A stretch of 64,000 bases of DNA from Eutypa lata (Eukaryota; Ascomycota; Sordariomycetes; Xylariales; Diatrypaceae). Of this stretch, positions 36,601 to 48,833 are shown piece by piece (the first letter of the stretch is position 1; the number at the start of each line of letters is the position of its first letter). The stretch lies in the NCBI GenBank assembly GCA_022661535.1, contig JAKULF010000008.1, positions 1,860,001 to 1,924,000 on the forward strand, in the 5' to 3' direction. A program made the translations under genes and the position numbers. Under the pieces are notes generated by a model. The model searched no databases, had not been told where the DNA came from, and was given only the letters and a program-made list of their open reading frames with translations.

Positions 36601-37991
36601 AATCATTAAACAAAACGAAGCGGAAGTATTACTGTTAGAGGAGGCTACTTGGTGAGAACTTCCTTTAAAATTCTAAACAATAACAGTTACATGGAAGTAT
36701 TACCTGTAATTATCTTAAGAGAAATAACATTGTATTCATATATTTAATTACTATGAACTTTTCTGCTACTTCACTTCAGATAAGTTGTTATAAGATGTGT
36801 CATTAATCAAATCATAGTCACACTACCTAACTTACAGCTGTATTCGTCTCGTATTTTATTTTTAGGCTCGTGTTTGTTTTGCTTGGTGATATATATAGGT
36901 AGGGAATGCACATGATCGGAGTTAACCGGTTGCATTGAATGATGCTTTTCTATTTCCATTGGTACAATAACGTCAGCTAGCTGATGTTAGCTGAAGTTTT
37001 CCTTGTTATTGTAGCATGATGTAATACAAGCACACAGAACATGCGCCTCTATGTGGCTAAATTGGCTGTGCTTTCATTGATTAGTATGCCTTGCTATATA
37101 CTTAGCAGAGTAAAGACAATGTCATATTAATTATGTGATGGTGTTTATTCCTCAAGTGAGTTTTAGATATTGCTATAGCCTAAAGGAAAGAATATCAAGA
37201 TATAATTGTTTCATATGTAGATGTTGTCTACCTACACGTACTTTAGCCTTTAGTTATTCTAAAGGTGGGGAAATATGTTAGTGACAGATTCACTATTACA
37301 TAAGCACCTCATTCGCTCAGTGCAGTAGACCTGGGGGATCACAGAAATGAATTGCTCTGCTCTTTGACATTTGAATGCCTGACACATAATGATCTGAAAC
37401 TGACAGATCCCTGCAACAGCAACTGCACAGCACCGACCTCCGTCGCTCCCAACCGCAACCTGGCCAGCCCTACCTCTAACTTTCTACGCCTAACGTAAAT
37501 GCTCTGTAACGACGTCGTCCTATTGAGCTGAGAATCCTCATCTTTGTTTTCGTGTCGCACCACATTTCAGTGAAGGGCTCGCTCTCTTCTTTTTCGTTTG
37601 TAGATCTGATCGCAGAATACTGTTCAATGTTCACTGTTCATTAGTTATTACAGCTCTATTGAATTTATACGCCTCGGCGCAGCTTCATTTCGAATCGCTC
37701 CCTGTTAATTTCTTGTGTGTCATTCATGAACCTTACAGTGTCGCCTCTTTCGCTGTATTCCTGCCTAATACTTCACAACCTGTTCATATCCAACACACCC
37801 CATAAACGGAACCTGGGAGTTCTCACACTTCCATTCTCAACATTATATCGCACGCGCACACACAATTAGAGTTGGGTAGTGGGTTCGAGCCATTGTAGCA
37901 GAGGAGGTAAAGCAAGAGGTGGAAAGGGATTGGGTGGTTCTAACTGGGAAGAATTATTATGCGAGGGGGAGAAGAAAAGCGAAATTTCAGA
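33641..37991. other. AT-rich gene-free stretch
   Basis: About 4.3 kb, mostly AT-rich, including a (TA)n run at about 33775-33792 and TACC/TAGG motifs. A GC-richer island at about 35300-35590 has open frames on both strands but no recognisable protein. The 3' end (37570-37990) is pyrimidine-rich and likely the promoter and leader of the Bud6 gene. Confidence 0.5.
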
Positions 37992-40900
37992 ATGCAGTCT
38001 TCCAGTTCATCTCAGCGCTCTCTACAGCGACGCTCTCCAGGTCCTGGCCAAGGTCCGGGCCCAGGACCTGATGTCGCTCCTCCGCCTCCTACTCGATCTA
38101 TGTCACCGGGAAACATACCACCACGATCATCGGGCGCTTCAAGTAGATCAGCCGGGGGGAGCTCAAGGCGAAATGTGAGTCCTCATCTCTATCTCATGTA
38201 TCTTCAAGCTAAACCACCACTGCCCATATTGAATACTGCGGGGCTCCTTCATTCTACAATTGATTTTACCAAATATAAAATTCCCTACTTGCGAACCATC
38301 AGTGTTTCTTCTCCTCTTGTTTTGATATGATGCCCGAAATGCTAACCTCATAGCCTCTTCAGCAATCAAGTGGTGGCTCAAATATGCCCTTGTCTCAGAT
38401 AGAAAAGAGCGTCACCCATCTTCTCGTCGCGACCAAACAATTACTCGAAACCTTGACTCAGTGGTCCCGTGGCACTGCTTCAGATTCTCAGGTATCCGAT
38501 GTCTACGTCAGGTTAGGTTATGAGTTTAATATGGCATGCCGAGCGTTTACTGCGATCAACGTTGATACCTCCGATTTGGGTAACGTTCCCGAAAGCCTAC
38601 GACACATACTCGAAGCGACACTTAGCCAAGAAGCGAGCACCGAAAGCCTCGAGAAATACCTCCCGAGGATACGCGACATCATTATTAATTTACTACACGG
38701 TCTGAAGAGAAAGCAGCAGAAATTGCGACAGAAGCAGAGCCGGGATAAAGACGGGGGAGCTGCCTCACCTGAAGGCATAGCGTCGCGCACTATGAGTACG
38801 AGCACCGTTGGAAGCAACAATACCGGTTTAACAAGCCTTCTCAACGAAGGCCTGGATAATGGATATGCTTCCAACCCATTACGAGATAGTTCAGGGCAAG
38901 GGCAAGCTGGTCCGTCAGGAAGCGCGTCGCCGAATCGCAGGTTACCCCAACGAGACCAGTCTCAAGCCTCGATGAACTCAGAGCAGTCAACTCTCTCGAG
39001 CACTACGATGCAGAATATACCAATCCTACCGCCATATCCTGGCGACGAGACTATACCATCGGGACCCTCAAATTCTAGTATTGATATCGATTCGTTCCCT
39101 CCACCGCCTCCCCCGCCTCCTCCAAAATCTCAACAGAGCGCCCTCGCCGCTCTCCAGAGAGGCGGGGACCTCGAAAGGAGAGCATCGCGACGTTATTCGG
39201 CCTATCAGATATCTAAACACCTAGGTGCGCCTACTAATGGCGTACCTATGCTACCTTCACAGAATACGCCCATTCCGAATCGCGGCCGCGGGGAAGTGAG
39301 AGAATCAATGCGAGCGGTACAAGTAAGGGAGTCTCTTAAGCACAATCGCAATATGTCAAGCCAATCTAGAAACTTGAGAGACTCCTCATCGTCGGCAACA
39401 GTACCGAGCAAGGTCCTAGAAGAAATTTCCATTGTCACAGAACCACCGACTCCTCGGGGCACGACACCCCCGGTCGAGTCCCCAGATGAAAAGTACAGAC
39501 CCAGTGCTACTATTTCCGGGCCTCTAGATACATTCCCAATAGGTGCAATCCCCGATTCGCCAGAAAAGTCGAAACCAGCAGTCGAAATCTCTACCGAGTC
39601 AACATCTCCTGAAACAGCAAGACCCCAGACACCCCCTGAGAAACGGCAGAAAATTTTCGTCACGGAGCAATCGCCACCGCTAGACAAGGAGCTTACTCTT
39701 TTCTTGCAGTATAAATCCAAAGTCAAGAAATTCGTGCTACCTGAGGGTTATACGGATCTTAGCATAGGCCGGTTACAACTTGCATTTATAGAAAAATTCT
39801 CTTGGAATACCGCGTTAAATGGGAGCGACCTGCCAGAAATTTACATACAAGATCCCGTATCAGGCGTGCGACATGAACTTGAGGATCTTTCCGATATCAA
39901 GGATCGGACGGTTTTAGCACTAAATGTCGAACCTCTAGATGAAGTTAAGAAGCATATCGATGATGGTCTAGGCGTCCTAAAAAAGGCCATAGATGAAGTC
40001 AAGCAAAATGTATCCGATCAAGGATCCTCGCTACAGAGAGTTTCTGACAGGCAGCTCGAAACTGCTAAAGAAATGGCGCGGATGGCATCAGCACCGTCAG
40101 TTGCGATAGGGGAGACAAAAGTCAACGGGGCTGCGGCCGGGGCGAAGTTGAACCCCAGCCAGCTTAGAGAGCTGCAGAGTCTTCGTCGCGACCTTGCGGT
40201 TTTGCGCCAAACCTACTCGAATTTTCAGACCGAGATCGAAGGTTCGATGTCTACCCTCCGGAACAAGGCTGCAAACGTCAAGGTTGTCGCAGCAAAGGCC
40301 TCTGTGTCAAGCGTAGAGGGAGACTCTGGTTACACCTACGTTAAGACGGGCCGTAAACAGTTGAACTCTGACTCTGACCGCTTAGTCACTAAGGTCGATG
40401 ATCTTCAGGATCTAGTTGAGGACTTGCGCAAGGATGTAGTGAACCGAGGCGTGCGCCCATTACCTCGCCAGCTTGAGGACGTATCTAAGGACATCCAAAT
40501 CTTGACCAAGGAGCTCAAGCAAGTCGAAACTTATATGAAGCGCGAGAAACCTATCTGGACGAAAATATGGGAAAAGGAGCTCGAGGATGTTTGCCAAGGC
40601 CGAGATGAGCTCAAGCTTATGGAAGATCTCATGGTCGATTTGCAAGATGATCTGGAGAAGGCCTCTGAGACATTCGCTCTGGTTGAGCAGGCAACTAAGG
40701 AGCAGATGAAGGAAACCACGCCAACAGCTAGGCAGTTCTCAAAGGGCCTTTCCAACTTGGGCAACAGCAGCGACCCGAGTACTGCGAAGGAGGGCGTGCT
40801 GGGGGAAGTTAGAGCTCTGCAGCCCAATCACGAGGACAGGCTGGAGGCCATTGAGCGGGCTGAGAAACTGCGGCAGAAGGAACTGGAGAGCCGACGGGAT

Positions 40901-41194
40901 AACCCCTTAACACAAGAGCTGTCTAAGTTCGTAGAGGAAGGCAAGCTAAAGAAGAGCGGTGGTTTTGAGGAAGTAGAGCGCGCGAGGAAAGCTAAGGACG
41001 ATCGCATCCGCCGCGAAGTCTGGGAGCGGATGAATGGGATCTTGCCAGAGGATCCAATAGGGGAAGAAGCAGGGGAAGCAGGTGAAGCAGAGGAAGCTAC
41101 CGATGATATAGAAGGTGTAGAAGGTGTGGAAGATGTGGAAGGTGTGGAAGGTGTAGAAGAGGTACCTGCAGAACCTCCTCAGGTTGACAAGTGA
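37992..41194 (+). CDS. BUD6: Bud6/AIP3 actin-interacting polarity factor
   Basis: Exons 37992-38174 and 38363-41194, giving 1004 residues. The 188-bp intron has donor GTGAGT and acceptor CAG, phase 0. An in-frame ATG at 37959 could add 11 residues. The N-terminal exon is Ser/Pro/Arg-rich. Exon 2 starts with IEKSVTHLLVATKQLLETLTQWS, the conserved AIP3/Bud6 N-terminal helix. A disordered linker with a Pro9 run follows, then the Bud6 core (LFLQYKSKVKKFVLPEG, LQLAFIEKFSW, IYIQDPVSGVRHELEDL) and a long coiled coil (about res 560-850). Bud6 is a formin nucleation-promoting factor at growing tips. The C-terminal acidic tail contains degenerate EGVEGVEDVEGVEGVEE repeats (about 41112-41160). Confidence 0.92.
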
Positions 41195-41969
41195 AATGTG
41201 ACATAGTCTCTGGAGGTGACTTCTCACATTTCGCCTTGTCTATATTTCCTGCAAAGGTTTATATAATCTTTGTTGGTGTCTTCTTTCCAGCCTATATATT
41301 CAGCTCAGCCCCTTCGGCATTGTTTTCTAGTCTTATTAAGCGACTGGGGAGGGTGTTGGTTGGTGTATATCAACAATCTCCTGTTGGTCATGAGAATCTT
41401 ATCATGCATAGTAGATATCTACTAAGTTAACTAACGTTAAGAACCCACTATCATATTTCCAGTATCTCTTCCATGCCGACTTCATTGTATATTGTCCTTG
41501 ATGATTACAAGTATGCAGCGAAGCTTGGGGAGGCACACCGCCTTTACCTCCGAATAAAATGTCATCAATTTGCGCCACCCGGGCCGGTCCGATATGATTG
41601 AAACTAGTGTCTCAATCACTCCGGTATATGAGTAGCTATGGCCATCGCTACTACTGCGTTACATCACGATTAAGCGAGAAGGATCGCATTCTTCTGAGAC
41701 TCGGCTCTGCATAACAGCCACAGAAAGCTGTCGTGTTACCTCTCAGTTCATGTCACTGGTCCAAACCCTGCAGACGATAAGACTAGTAGAAAGTATGAGT
41801 GACCCCGATTTCTTGAATGGGTGGGTGTGTCAGCAAACTACTGTCGGACTACTGTCGACAATGCATCATCATATATGTATGCCATGTTCTCCGCACTTTG
41901 AGCTATATCTAGTCGGTGAACTGTTCCCGGTAGACACATTGCTCTTGTGTCGCAAAAAAGAAGGATACC
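41195..41969. other. Intergenic between BUD6 and permease, no gene seen
   Basis: 3' flank of BUD6 and promoter of the downstream permease. No supported coding sequence. Confidence 0.5.
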
Positions 41970-44047
41970 ATGGCTCGAGCCGAACACATCCAGTTGGCGA
42001 CGACGTCCCAATATGCTCCTAGTGCTTCAAGCGCGAAGTCCGCCAGACGTAGTAGTGGCAGCAGCAGCGTCTCCGATGGCCGTGCATTGGACAGCCAGAC
42101 ACGGACAAGGAGACTGTTCTCCTTTCTGCCGCTGTTCTGCTTCTCTTTGACATACATGTCGGTATGGGAGGGCACCACCCAGTACGTACGAAGAATACAG
42201 CTACCTATCTACCTATCCACGGTTACTATCTCCAGCAAGGAAAGGGGGAAAATGTGAACATGGAAAATCAATAAGTTTACTCGCTTACATCGATGAAATA
42301 GGATGATGTACTTCGCCCTCTACAACGGAGGCCCGACGACGTTCCTCTTCAGCTTCGTCGTCGCGTTCTGCGGCGCACTGTGCCAAGCCGCGTCGCTAGG
42401 CGAGATGGCATCGCTCGAGCCCATCGCCGGCGCCCAGTACCACTGGACGTACCACCTCGCCCCGTTGAGGGTCAGGCGGTTCGCGGCCTGGTAAGCTCTC
42501 GGAGTTCTTTTATTTCCTTTCTTAGCCTGTCTCCAGTGCTCTTTTGTCTCTGGCAAATACCATTTTGAGTGTTTCCCAGACTCTCTAGACAGTGCTGCAA
42601 GCTCCCGAAACATACTAAGAAGGGGTATTTATTTATTTTACTAACGCCGGGGGTTTGGAAAGGATCCAGGCCTGGTCAACTTGGTTCGGCTACCTCTCGC
42701 TGCTCGCCGGCGTCGCCAACGTGACCATCATCCAGCTCGAGTCCACCATCCAGCTCAACCACGAGGCCTACGTCCCGGGCGGCTGGCACACGTCCGTGCT
42801 GGTGATCGCTGTAAGTACTCAAAACAAGTTAATATCTTACCTCTCTCGTTCTGTTACAGAACATTCTACAAGATATGATCAAAAATTGGATACTAACTTG
42901 TTTTTACTTAAAAAAAAAAAAGATGATCGTCCCCTTCGGATTGATCAACATGTACGCCTTTAAGCTGGTCCCGCTGATCGAGCTGATGACGGGCGTCTTG
43001 CACGTCTGCCTGTTCGTCGTCTTTGTGGTCGTCTTCGCCGTTTACGGACACGGCAACAGCGCCGAGTTCATTTTCCTGCGGAGCAATGTTTCGTCCGGTT
43101 GGAGCAATACGTACGTTTCTTGGAATATCGGGATGCTGTCCTGTGTCTGGTCGTTCACAGGTGAGTTCGATGCTCCAGTTACTACTGCGGTAATATAGAG
43201 TATTGTATCTAGAAGAAGAAGAAGAAGAAGAAGAAGCGTTAACATCCCGAATCCAGGCTTTGACTCCGTCGTCCACATGAGCGAAGAGGCGAGGAGCGCC
43301 AAGTCCGCCGTGCCACGCGCGATGTTCTGGTCGATCCTAGCCAACGGCATCCTAGCCTTCGTCATGCTGATCATGATCCTCCGGGCGATGGGGCCCATCG
43401 AGGACGCCCTGGACGCCGCGAGCCCCATCATCACCATACTGCTGGACATCACGGGGTCCCGCGCCGCGACGACCGCGCTGTCCTCCGGGCTCGTCGTCAT
43501 CTGCTTCAACGTGAACCTCACCAACATCGCCTCCGCGTCGCGGCTCACGTGGGCGTGGGCGCGGGACGGGGGCCTCCCCGCCTACTTCGCCTACGTGCAC
43601 CCGCGGCACCGCGTCCCGCAGCGCGCCATCGTCCTGAGCATGCTCATCGTGTCGGCGCTCTGCCTCCTCAACATCGGCAGCGGCGCCTACGTGGCGTTCG
43701 GCGCCATCGCGGCCCTCGGGTCGCTCGCGCTGTACCTGAGCTACGCCATCGCCATCGCGAGCATCCTGTCCTCGCGGCTGCGCAACCCGAAGCTAAAGCT
43801 GGGCGAGTGGAACCTCGGCCGCTACGGTGTATTTGTTAATAGCTTCGCCTTGATGTATACCTTGTATGCCATGGTATGGCTCCCGTTTCCGTCGACGCTG
43901 CCTGTCGCCGCAGGTAATATGAACTACTGTGGCCCTGCGATGCTGGTTGTGCTTCTGGTGGCGCTGGTACTGTGGTTTGCGTGGGCCAGGAAGGGATGGA
44001 TGGGTCCGAATCTCACCATATTGGAGTTTATTGTTGCTAATTCTTGA
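41970..44047 (+). CDS. Amino-acid/GABA-type permease (APC superfamily)
   Basis: Five exons: 41970-42181, 42302-42490, 42663-42810, 42923-43160 and 43257-44047, giving 525 residues. All junctions are GT-AG and frame-consistent; the start is in an ACCATGG context. Family signatures are FALYNGGPTTFLFSF, LGEMASLEPIAGAQYHWTY (the APC consensus after TM2), and FDSVVHMSEEARSAKSAVPRAM, the loop typical of fungal GABA/choline/amino-acid transporters (UGA4/HNM1 group). About 12 hydrophobic segments span the protein; the cytosolic N-terminus is Ser/Arg-rich. The substrate cannot be read from sequence. Intron 4 carries a GAA microsatellite (43212-43236) and intron 3 ends in an A12-type run immediately before its AG. 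Exon GC content is far higher than in the introns. Confidence 0.88.
43212..43236. repeat. (GAA)n microsatellite in permease intron 4
   Basis: About eight uninterrupted AGA/GAA units, directly readable, located between the donor at 43161 and the acceptor at 43256. Confidence 0.85.
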
Positions 44048-45238
44048 TAATGTATCCTAGCGTGGTCTAATTGGATATATATTTCTCTACATGGAAACCT
44101 TTAAGGGGTGACCCCTTTCCAACAATCTTATCTCAGTTCGTCAATAGAGGCTCCTGTGAAACCGCCATGTTTTATTATAACGCATCAAATCGCACTAAAT
44201 ACCTAGTATTTATTTGCCGTTTCTTAGTCCTTTCCCTTTCGCTTTCTCGAGTCACAGGGGAATCCCCTCACCTGCGAGATTCTCGAGAAAGAGCTCGCCA
44301 GCCCATTTTCATGCAGTGTATCGTTCAGAGCCCGTTCCACGGGATTAGGTGCTTCGCGACGGGGACAGGGGTCTGACTGTACAGCAGACCAACATTATCC
44401 AGAAAATAGAACACCTCATCCACCATCTACTCTAAGCTGTGAGAAACAACTACTATACTTTAAACTTAGTCATACTTTCAAAACCATAGGAAATCAAAAT
44501 CAGTTCCTAGTGGCCTCACGGATTTATAGCCTCCGGAATTGTATTAATTGATATCTTTTGCAAGGTGACTAGGTATCACGGCACAAGGCTCTAAGTTAAC
44601 GTTGGACAAAGATGAAACTTCATGCAATACAACCATGGCTTCCTTCTTCACGCGCAAATAAGCCATTTGGCTGTATAAGGAATGCGGCGCAGCCTGTTAG
44701 GGTGGCTGTGTCGTGGCAGGCTCGAAGGATGCAGGTAGGCAGGCAGGCATGTTAGATAAAGCTCTTGGCCCCCAAAAGCAAAATAAATAAGTGAAAGCTG
44801 CCTAAAGCACCTACAATTTTCGTCTTCCATTGTTCTGGTTTTTTTCTTCTTCTGTTTCTTCTTCTTTTTTCTTCACATATCATTGAATGGCTTGACAATG
44901 CCAGGTTTTTGTTATTAAGGTTGGTGCATTACACTAGCTCGTTGTCAGAGTTCACGACAGTTGAACAACTAACTGATCTCCCTGCAGGCATCAATCGTCG
45001 GTGGGGAATATATAAAGTAAAGGTACTTTACGTTTCAAGTCGGCGGGCAAACCGACACCAGGACAGATAAACTACACACAAATCGCCCATCATCATCAAA
45101 CATCCTCGGTATCTGGTTTTTGCAAGACGTCAATCAAACACCGAACAGCTAAATCCTCAACTCCACCGGCCTTAAACCTCTCTCTGAAGTTCAGAAGCTG
45201 CACTGACTACAAAACACCACAAAAGGCAGTGATCGAAG
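44048..45238. other. Intergenic, no gene seen
   Basis: About 1.2 kb containing the permease 3' flank, a C/T-rich stretch (44836-44876) and the promoter of the downstream small gene. No coding signal. Confidence 0.5.
45009..45016 (+). promoter_or_regulatory. TATA-like box of the small Ser/Asn-rich protein gene
   Basis: Reads TATATAAA about 220 bp upstream of the ATG at 45239; the intervening sequence is A/C-rich, as in fungal 5' leaders. Confidence 0.45.
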
Positions 45239-45595
45239 ATGGCCGACTCAATCTCTTCGTTCTTCACGAGCCTCTTCCCGAGCTCCAAGCCACCACCAAA
45301 GCCGACCCACAACCTGAGGTCCGACGCCCGCACCGTAGGCTCCACCACCCCGCCGACGACGTCAACGGCTGCGTCGAGCGCTCGTGCCGGCACTAACAAC
45401 GGCAACAACAATAACGGCCGAGGCCCCACTACTCCGGCGGCCGCTGCCGACGCTAGCCAGCAGATCCGAGACCAGAGGGCCCAGTTTCTGGACAAGTTGA
45501 GCAGCGGACCCGCCAGAGGGAAGTGGAAGGGAAACAACAGCAACGCGAAGGGCAGTAAGCCGAGCGTGCAGTCTCAAGCATCATCGTCATCGTAG
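45239..45595 (+). CDS. Small Ser/Thr/Asn-rich hypothetical protein
   Basis: Single exon of 118 residues, starting MADSISSFFTSLFPSSKPPP. The first 20 residues form an amphipathic/hydrophobic helix; the middle is Thr/Ala/Asn-rich and probably disordered; the C-terminal part has a short charged helix (QQIRDQRAQFLDKL) and a Gly/Lys/Ser tail. It is not a classical signal peptide. The case for a real gene is a good TATA box, the high GC and codon texture against AT-rich surroundings, and an ATG directly after AAG. Family unknown; may be conserved in Sordariomycetes. Confidence 0.55.
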   Translation: MADSISSFFTSLFPSSKPPPKPTHNLRSDARTVGSTTPPTTSTAASSARAGTNNGNNNNGRGPTTPAAAADASQQIRDQRAQFLDKLSSGPARGKWKGNNSNAKGSKPSVQSQASSSS

Positions 45596-46058
45596 TTGGC
45601 TGAAATGAGCACGAGTAAACGATCCGGCTCTGCGGAACGAAAAGCGAATGTATAGTCACGCAGAAACCGCCATGTCAGAATTCGATAAGAGTGCCCTATC
45701 TTCTTTCTCTGGTCCGCCAAAACAGATTGGGGATCTACCATCTCTCGGCCTTGAAATGGGTTTGGTCGCGTATGTGTTGTTTCTCAGGACATGGGGGGAA
45801 GGGGGAGGGGAGAGTGAATCGGCTAGGCGTTGGCTTCCATAATATCATGGGGAGTACGCGCATGACTATGGTCGGAGTTTCTGTGTGGTGGCAAACCGTG
45901 TAGAGCGTTTTGCAAATCCTATCTTCAATATTAGCAATGCCAACAACGTATGTTCTACATGCGGTGGGTCTTCGATATGTCATGTACTTACATCATGGTC
46001 ATAAAAACAAATATTTCTAACATTAATCTCACAAATACCCAAGTATACATCTCGGTTC

Positions 46059-46717
46059 TCATCTGTCGCGACTAACGCGTATTCCTAAGGCGCTCGCACG
46101 CTTCTCGAAATCCGCTACCAAATCTATTATCAGTCAGTAACCCTGTTCACATCCATAGATCATGATGGTTTCTTACCGTTACCTAAGGAGGATTCCTCTC
46201 CAGCTTTGTCGTTCTCGTATAGCCAGGCACGGCAAACAGCTGACCGCTGTTCAACGCGTCTCGCGGAAGCTAATACTCGGCCAGCCTCCTCAATATCGCC
46301 ATACCCAAGTAGTGTTCTATACAGCTGCTGATCTGTTACCCTGTGGGTTGATTGTTTCTGTACCAGGGTGTTTGTAACTTCAAGTTCAGTAGATAACCTC
46401 TCGACCTCTTCCGCCATGGCATCTAATTTATCCTCTTGAACGTCCCGGATCGTCGCCATCTCTCTGAGAGCGTCCAAATGGTATTTGGTACGTTCTGCTT
46501 CTCGAAGAACGTTAGCTTCTTGTCTATCGATCTGCTGCTCCAGTTTCGAGACCTTTGCCTTTAGGATGCTGATAGTAGCCTGTTGGCCCTGAATCATGTC
46601 TCTTTGAGATGTGACAGTATTTGCCTGGGAGTCTATGATGTCTTGCTGGGTATCCATCATTTCCCATAGCTGTGCCGTGAGACAATCCTGGGTTCCGAAG
46701 TCATTATTCGCAGTCAT
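46059..46717 (-). CDS. Coiled-coil hypothetical protein
   Basis: Exons 46177-46717 and 46059-46123, giving 201 residues. The 53-bp intron has donor GTAAGA and acceptor TAG; it splits an Asp codon and replaces a short readthrough tail by DLVADFEKRASALGIRVSRDR. Residues 10 to about 120 are an almost unbroken heptad-type coiled coil (QANTVTSQRDMIQGQQATIS, ISILKAKVSKLEQQIDRQEA, ELEVTNTLVQKQ). No other domain, signal peptide or membrane segment. Function unknown; an adaptor or structural role would be typical. Confidence 0.65.
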
Positions 46718-47993
46718 GGTGTTATGTTGTTTTGGGAAAATATGTCTTTCGGTTGAGATATTATCGAGGTAGTGAAGTTGTAAAGGATTTTTCTTCTTCT
46801 CTGGATGGGGTAAAATGAAGGTAAGGGTTGGAAGATTAAAACGTTGATGGAAAGAATAACATAGAGATTACAATGTGCATTCATGTGTTGAGCTAACCAC
46901 AACAATAGGGAGTGGATGAGCAATGCGTTGACAGGTTCCCTAGCAACTGGGTAGGTACCGCGTGTCTGTAAACAAATTGCAACCCAAGTAACAAAAATAC
47001 ATTCATTGGTACCTTGATATGAGATTGTATTAATCATAAATTTCATTTTATATATTATTCAAGAACTGCCATATGGTAATAATGGATAATTAAACGGACC
47101 GGATAGTTATAAGCACGTACCTATGCATCTACAATCGATCCAGAATATTATGATCAGAACTTCTAATCATATGAATCATACTGATATAATTTATACTTAT
47201 TAAGATTTTTGTGTTTTCGTTTTCGTTTTCTAGCATATTGGCAGGCAATGTCTTTAAATTAGATTTTCCGTCAAACATGCCTTCAGTAAAACACTACATG
47301 AAAAGTAAACTTTTTAATGACTACCACAATATGTTGATTTCATATCCTGATTAATGACACCTTTCAATTGTAAAACATATAACACTGCTCATCACCGGAA
47401 TAATAGTAGTCATGTGATGTAAAAGAGAATATGGGATACGCCTGGGCGGCCTTGATGAAACAGCATCGTGCCTGTTTTGTCTGGCACGCCTAGTTATTTC
47501 TACCGCATACACAATGTATACTTCTACCTCATAATCCATGTGCTACTTGTTAGCAAGCTCAGCTGAACTTATCTCCCGATGATTCATATCCATATCTCAC
47601 TCCCTCTATTTCTACTTCCTATTACAATGAACTTGTCACACCTAATACATCATGCATTCTCTCACGCATATTCAGCCCTATTTCGACTTAGATATTCTCT
47701 TATCGAATAGATGGCATAAAACAATGATCCACGCCACTCATTTAAGACTTAATACCATACTCATACGGACCTGCGTTTCTTAGTAGCTTCTTGTATTTAG
47801 TAAATAAGTAATGAATGAAACTACGGATTTTCATAATACCTGTTTAGTTGTTAAATGGCTGATAAGGTATGTAAACAAAAGACCGCCGCAATTGATATCT
47901 AACAGCATCTTGGAAAAAGAAATACCATCCTTGTCTCGAACATGGCCTTGTTGCTTTCTAACCAGTGTTGTTTAAGTTCCTCGCTTTCCCTCT
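46718..47993. other. AT-rich intergenic, no gene seen
   Basis: About 1.3 kb, AT-rich, between the coiled-coil gene promoter and the nuclease-like gene 3' end. No supported coding sequence. Confidence 0.5.
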
Positions 47994-48701
47994 TTAATCC
48001 ATGATCTCTTCGATAATCCTGACCTCCCCCTTCGTCTGGCTCCAAACTGTCTGGTTTACCAAGGTGCCTGCTCTATCGTTCGACAGCCACAGCCTCTCGG
48101 AACCATCTTCACCCCGGAATTTCCTAAACGGAGAGCGGTTTGGAGTACCTTGGTTCGGCTGAAACCCACGTGGCGTGATACCTCTGCTGCGCATGCGGCG
48201 GTTATCCACGAACGCGCCGTTCTGGTAGATGAACTGCTCTCCATCGTTGGTGCAGTCGCTAGCGTCATCACAATACCTAGCCCCAGCGTAGTTCTCTACA
48301 GTGACAGTGTATTGGTCACCAGTGTCGAGGTTGGCGTAGAAATTGCTGAGCTGGCCGCCCTCGGAATCCTGGTCGGACTGCGGGGTGCAGCGTAGAGAGG
48401 CCCCGGTGCCGCCCTCCTTGACGCTGGCAAAGGGGAACTCGTCGCAGGACTCCCCGTTGTAGGGGACGTTTGGGTCGTTGCAGGGGTTCTTGCTGCAGCC
48501 ACTATTGTCACGCTGCGTGCTCGCGTTGTCCGGGTCGTAGGTCAACGTGACTTCACCAGTCTGCTTGCAGTTTGTCCAGTAACATGCGTTGTTGCAGGTC
48601 ATGAGGGAGTTGGTGCAGTCCCAGTTGAATACATTTTGAGCGAGTGTGCTGGGAACGACGAGGGCCGAAGCCAAGAGGATGATATTCAGGAAGGAAGTCA
48701 T
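47994..48701 (-). CDS. Secreted NucA/NucB-type deoxyribonuclease-like protein
   Basis: Single exon of 235 residues. MTSFLNIILLASALVVPSTLAQ is a signal peptide. The mature part has a cysteine-rich N-terminal segment (WDCTNSLMTCNNACYWTNC) and then the NucA/NucB signature CDEFPFASVKEGGTGASLRC, followed by QDSEGGQLSNFY. In bacterial NucB this region supplies the active-site Asp/Glu. Fungal secreted members are widespread and mostly uncharacterised. A basic C-terminal third (RRMRSRG, RSPFRKFRG) could aid nucleic-acid binding. A TATA box lies about 126 bp upstream. Extracellular DNA degradation or an effector-like role is inferred. Confidence 0.8.
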   Translation of the reverse strand: MTSFLNIILLASALVVPSTLAQNVFNWDCTNSLMTCNNACYWTNCKQTGEVTLTYDPDNASTQRDNSGCSKNPCNDPNVPYNGESCDEFPFASVKEGGTGASLRCTPQSDQDSEGGQLSNFYANLDTGDQYTVTVENYAGARYCDDASDCTNDGEQFIYQNGAFVDNRRMRSRGITPRGFQPNQGTPNRSPFRKFRGEDGSERLWLSNDRAGTLVNQTVWSQTKGEVRIIEEIMD

Positions 48702-48826
48702 TTTGCTGGGTCTCTCGTGTGGTCTTGTTGGAAACTAAGAGCTTCTGATGGTAAAACTAAAGATCGAGATATAGCTGACTGTCCTGTGATGGTGTGGATT
48801 GTGGGTTGGGGAGCCAGAGACACCCT

Positions 48827-48833
48827 TTTATAA
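48827..48833 (-). promoter_or_regulatory. TATA box of the NucA/NucB-like gene
   Basis: Reads TATAAAA on the minus strand, about 125 bp upstream of the ATG at 48701. Confidence 0.55.
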
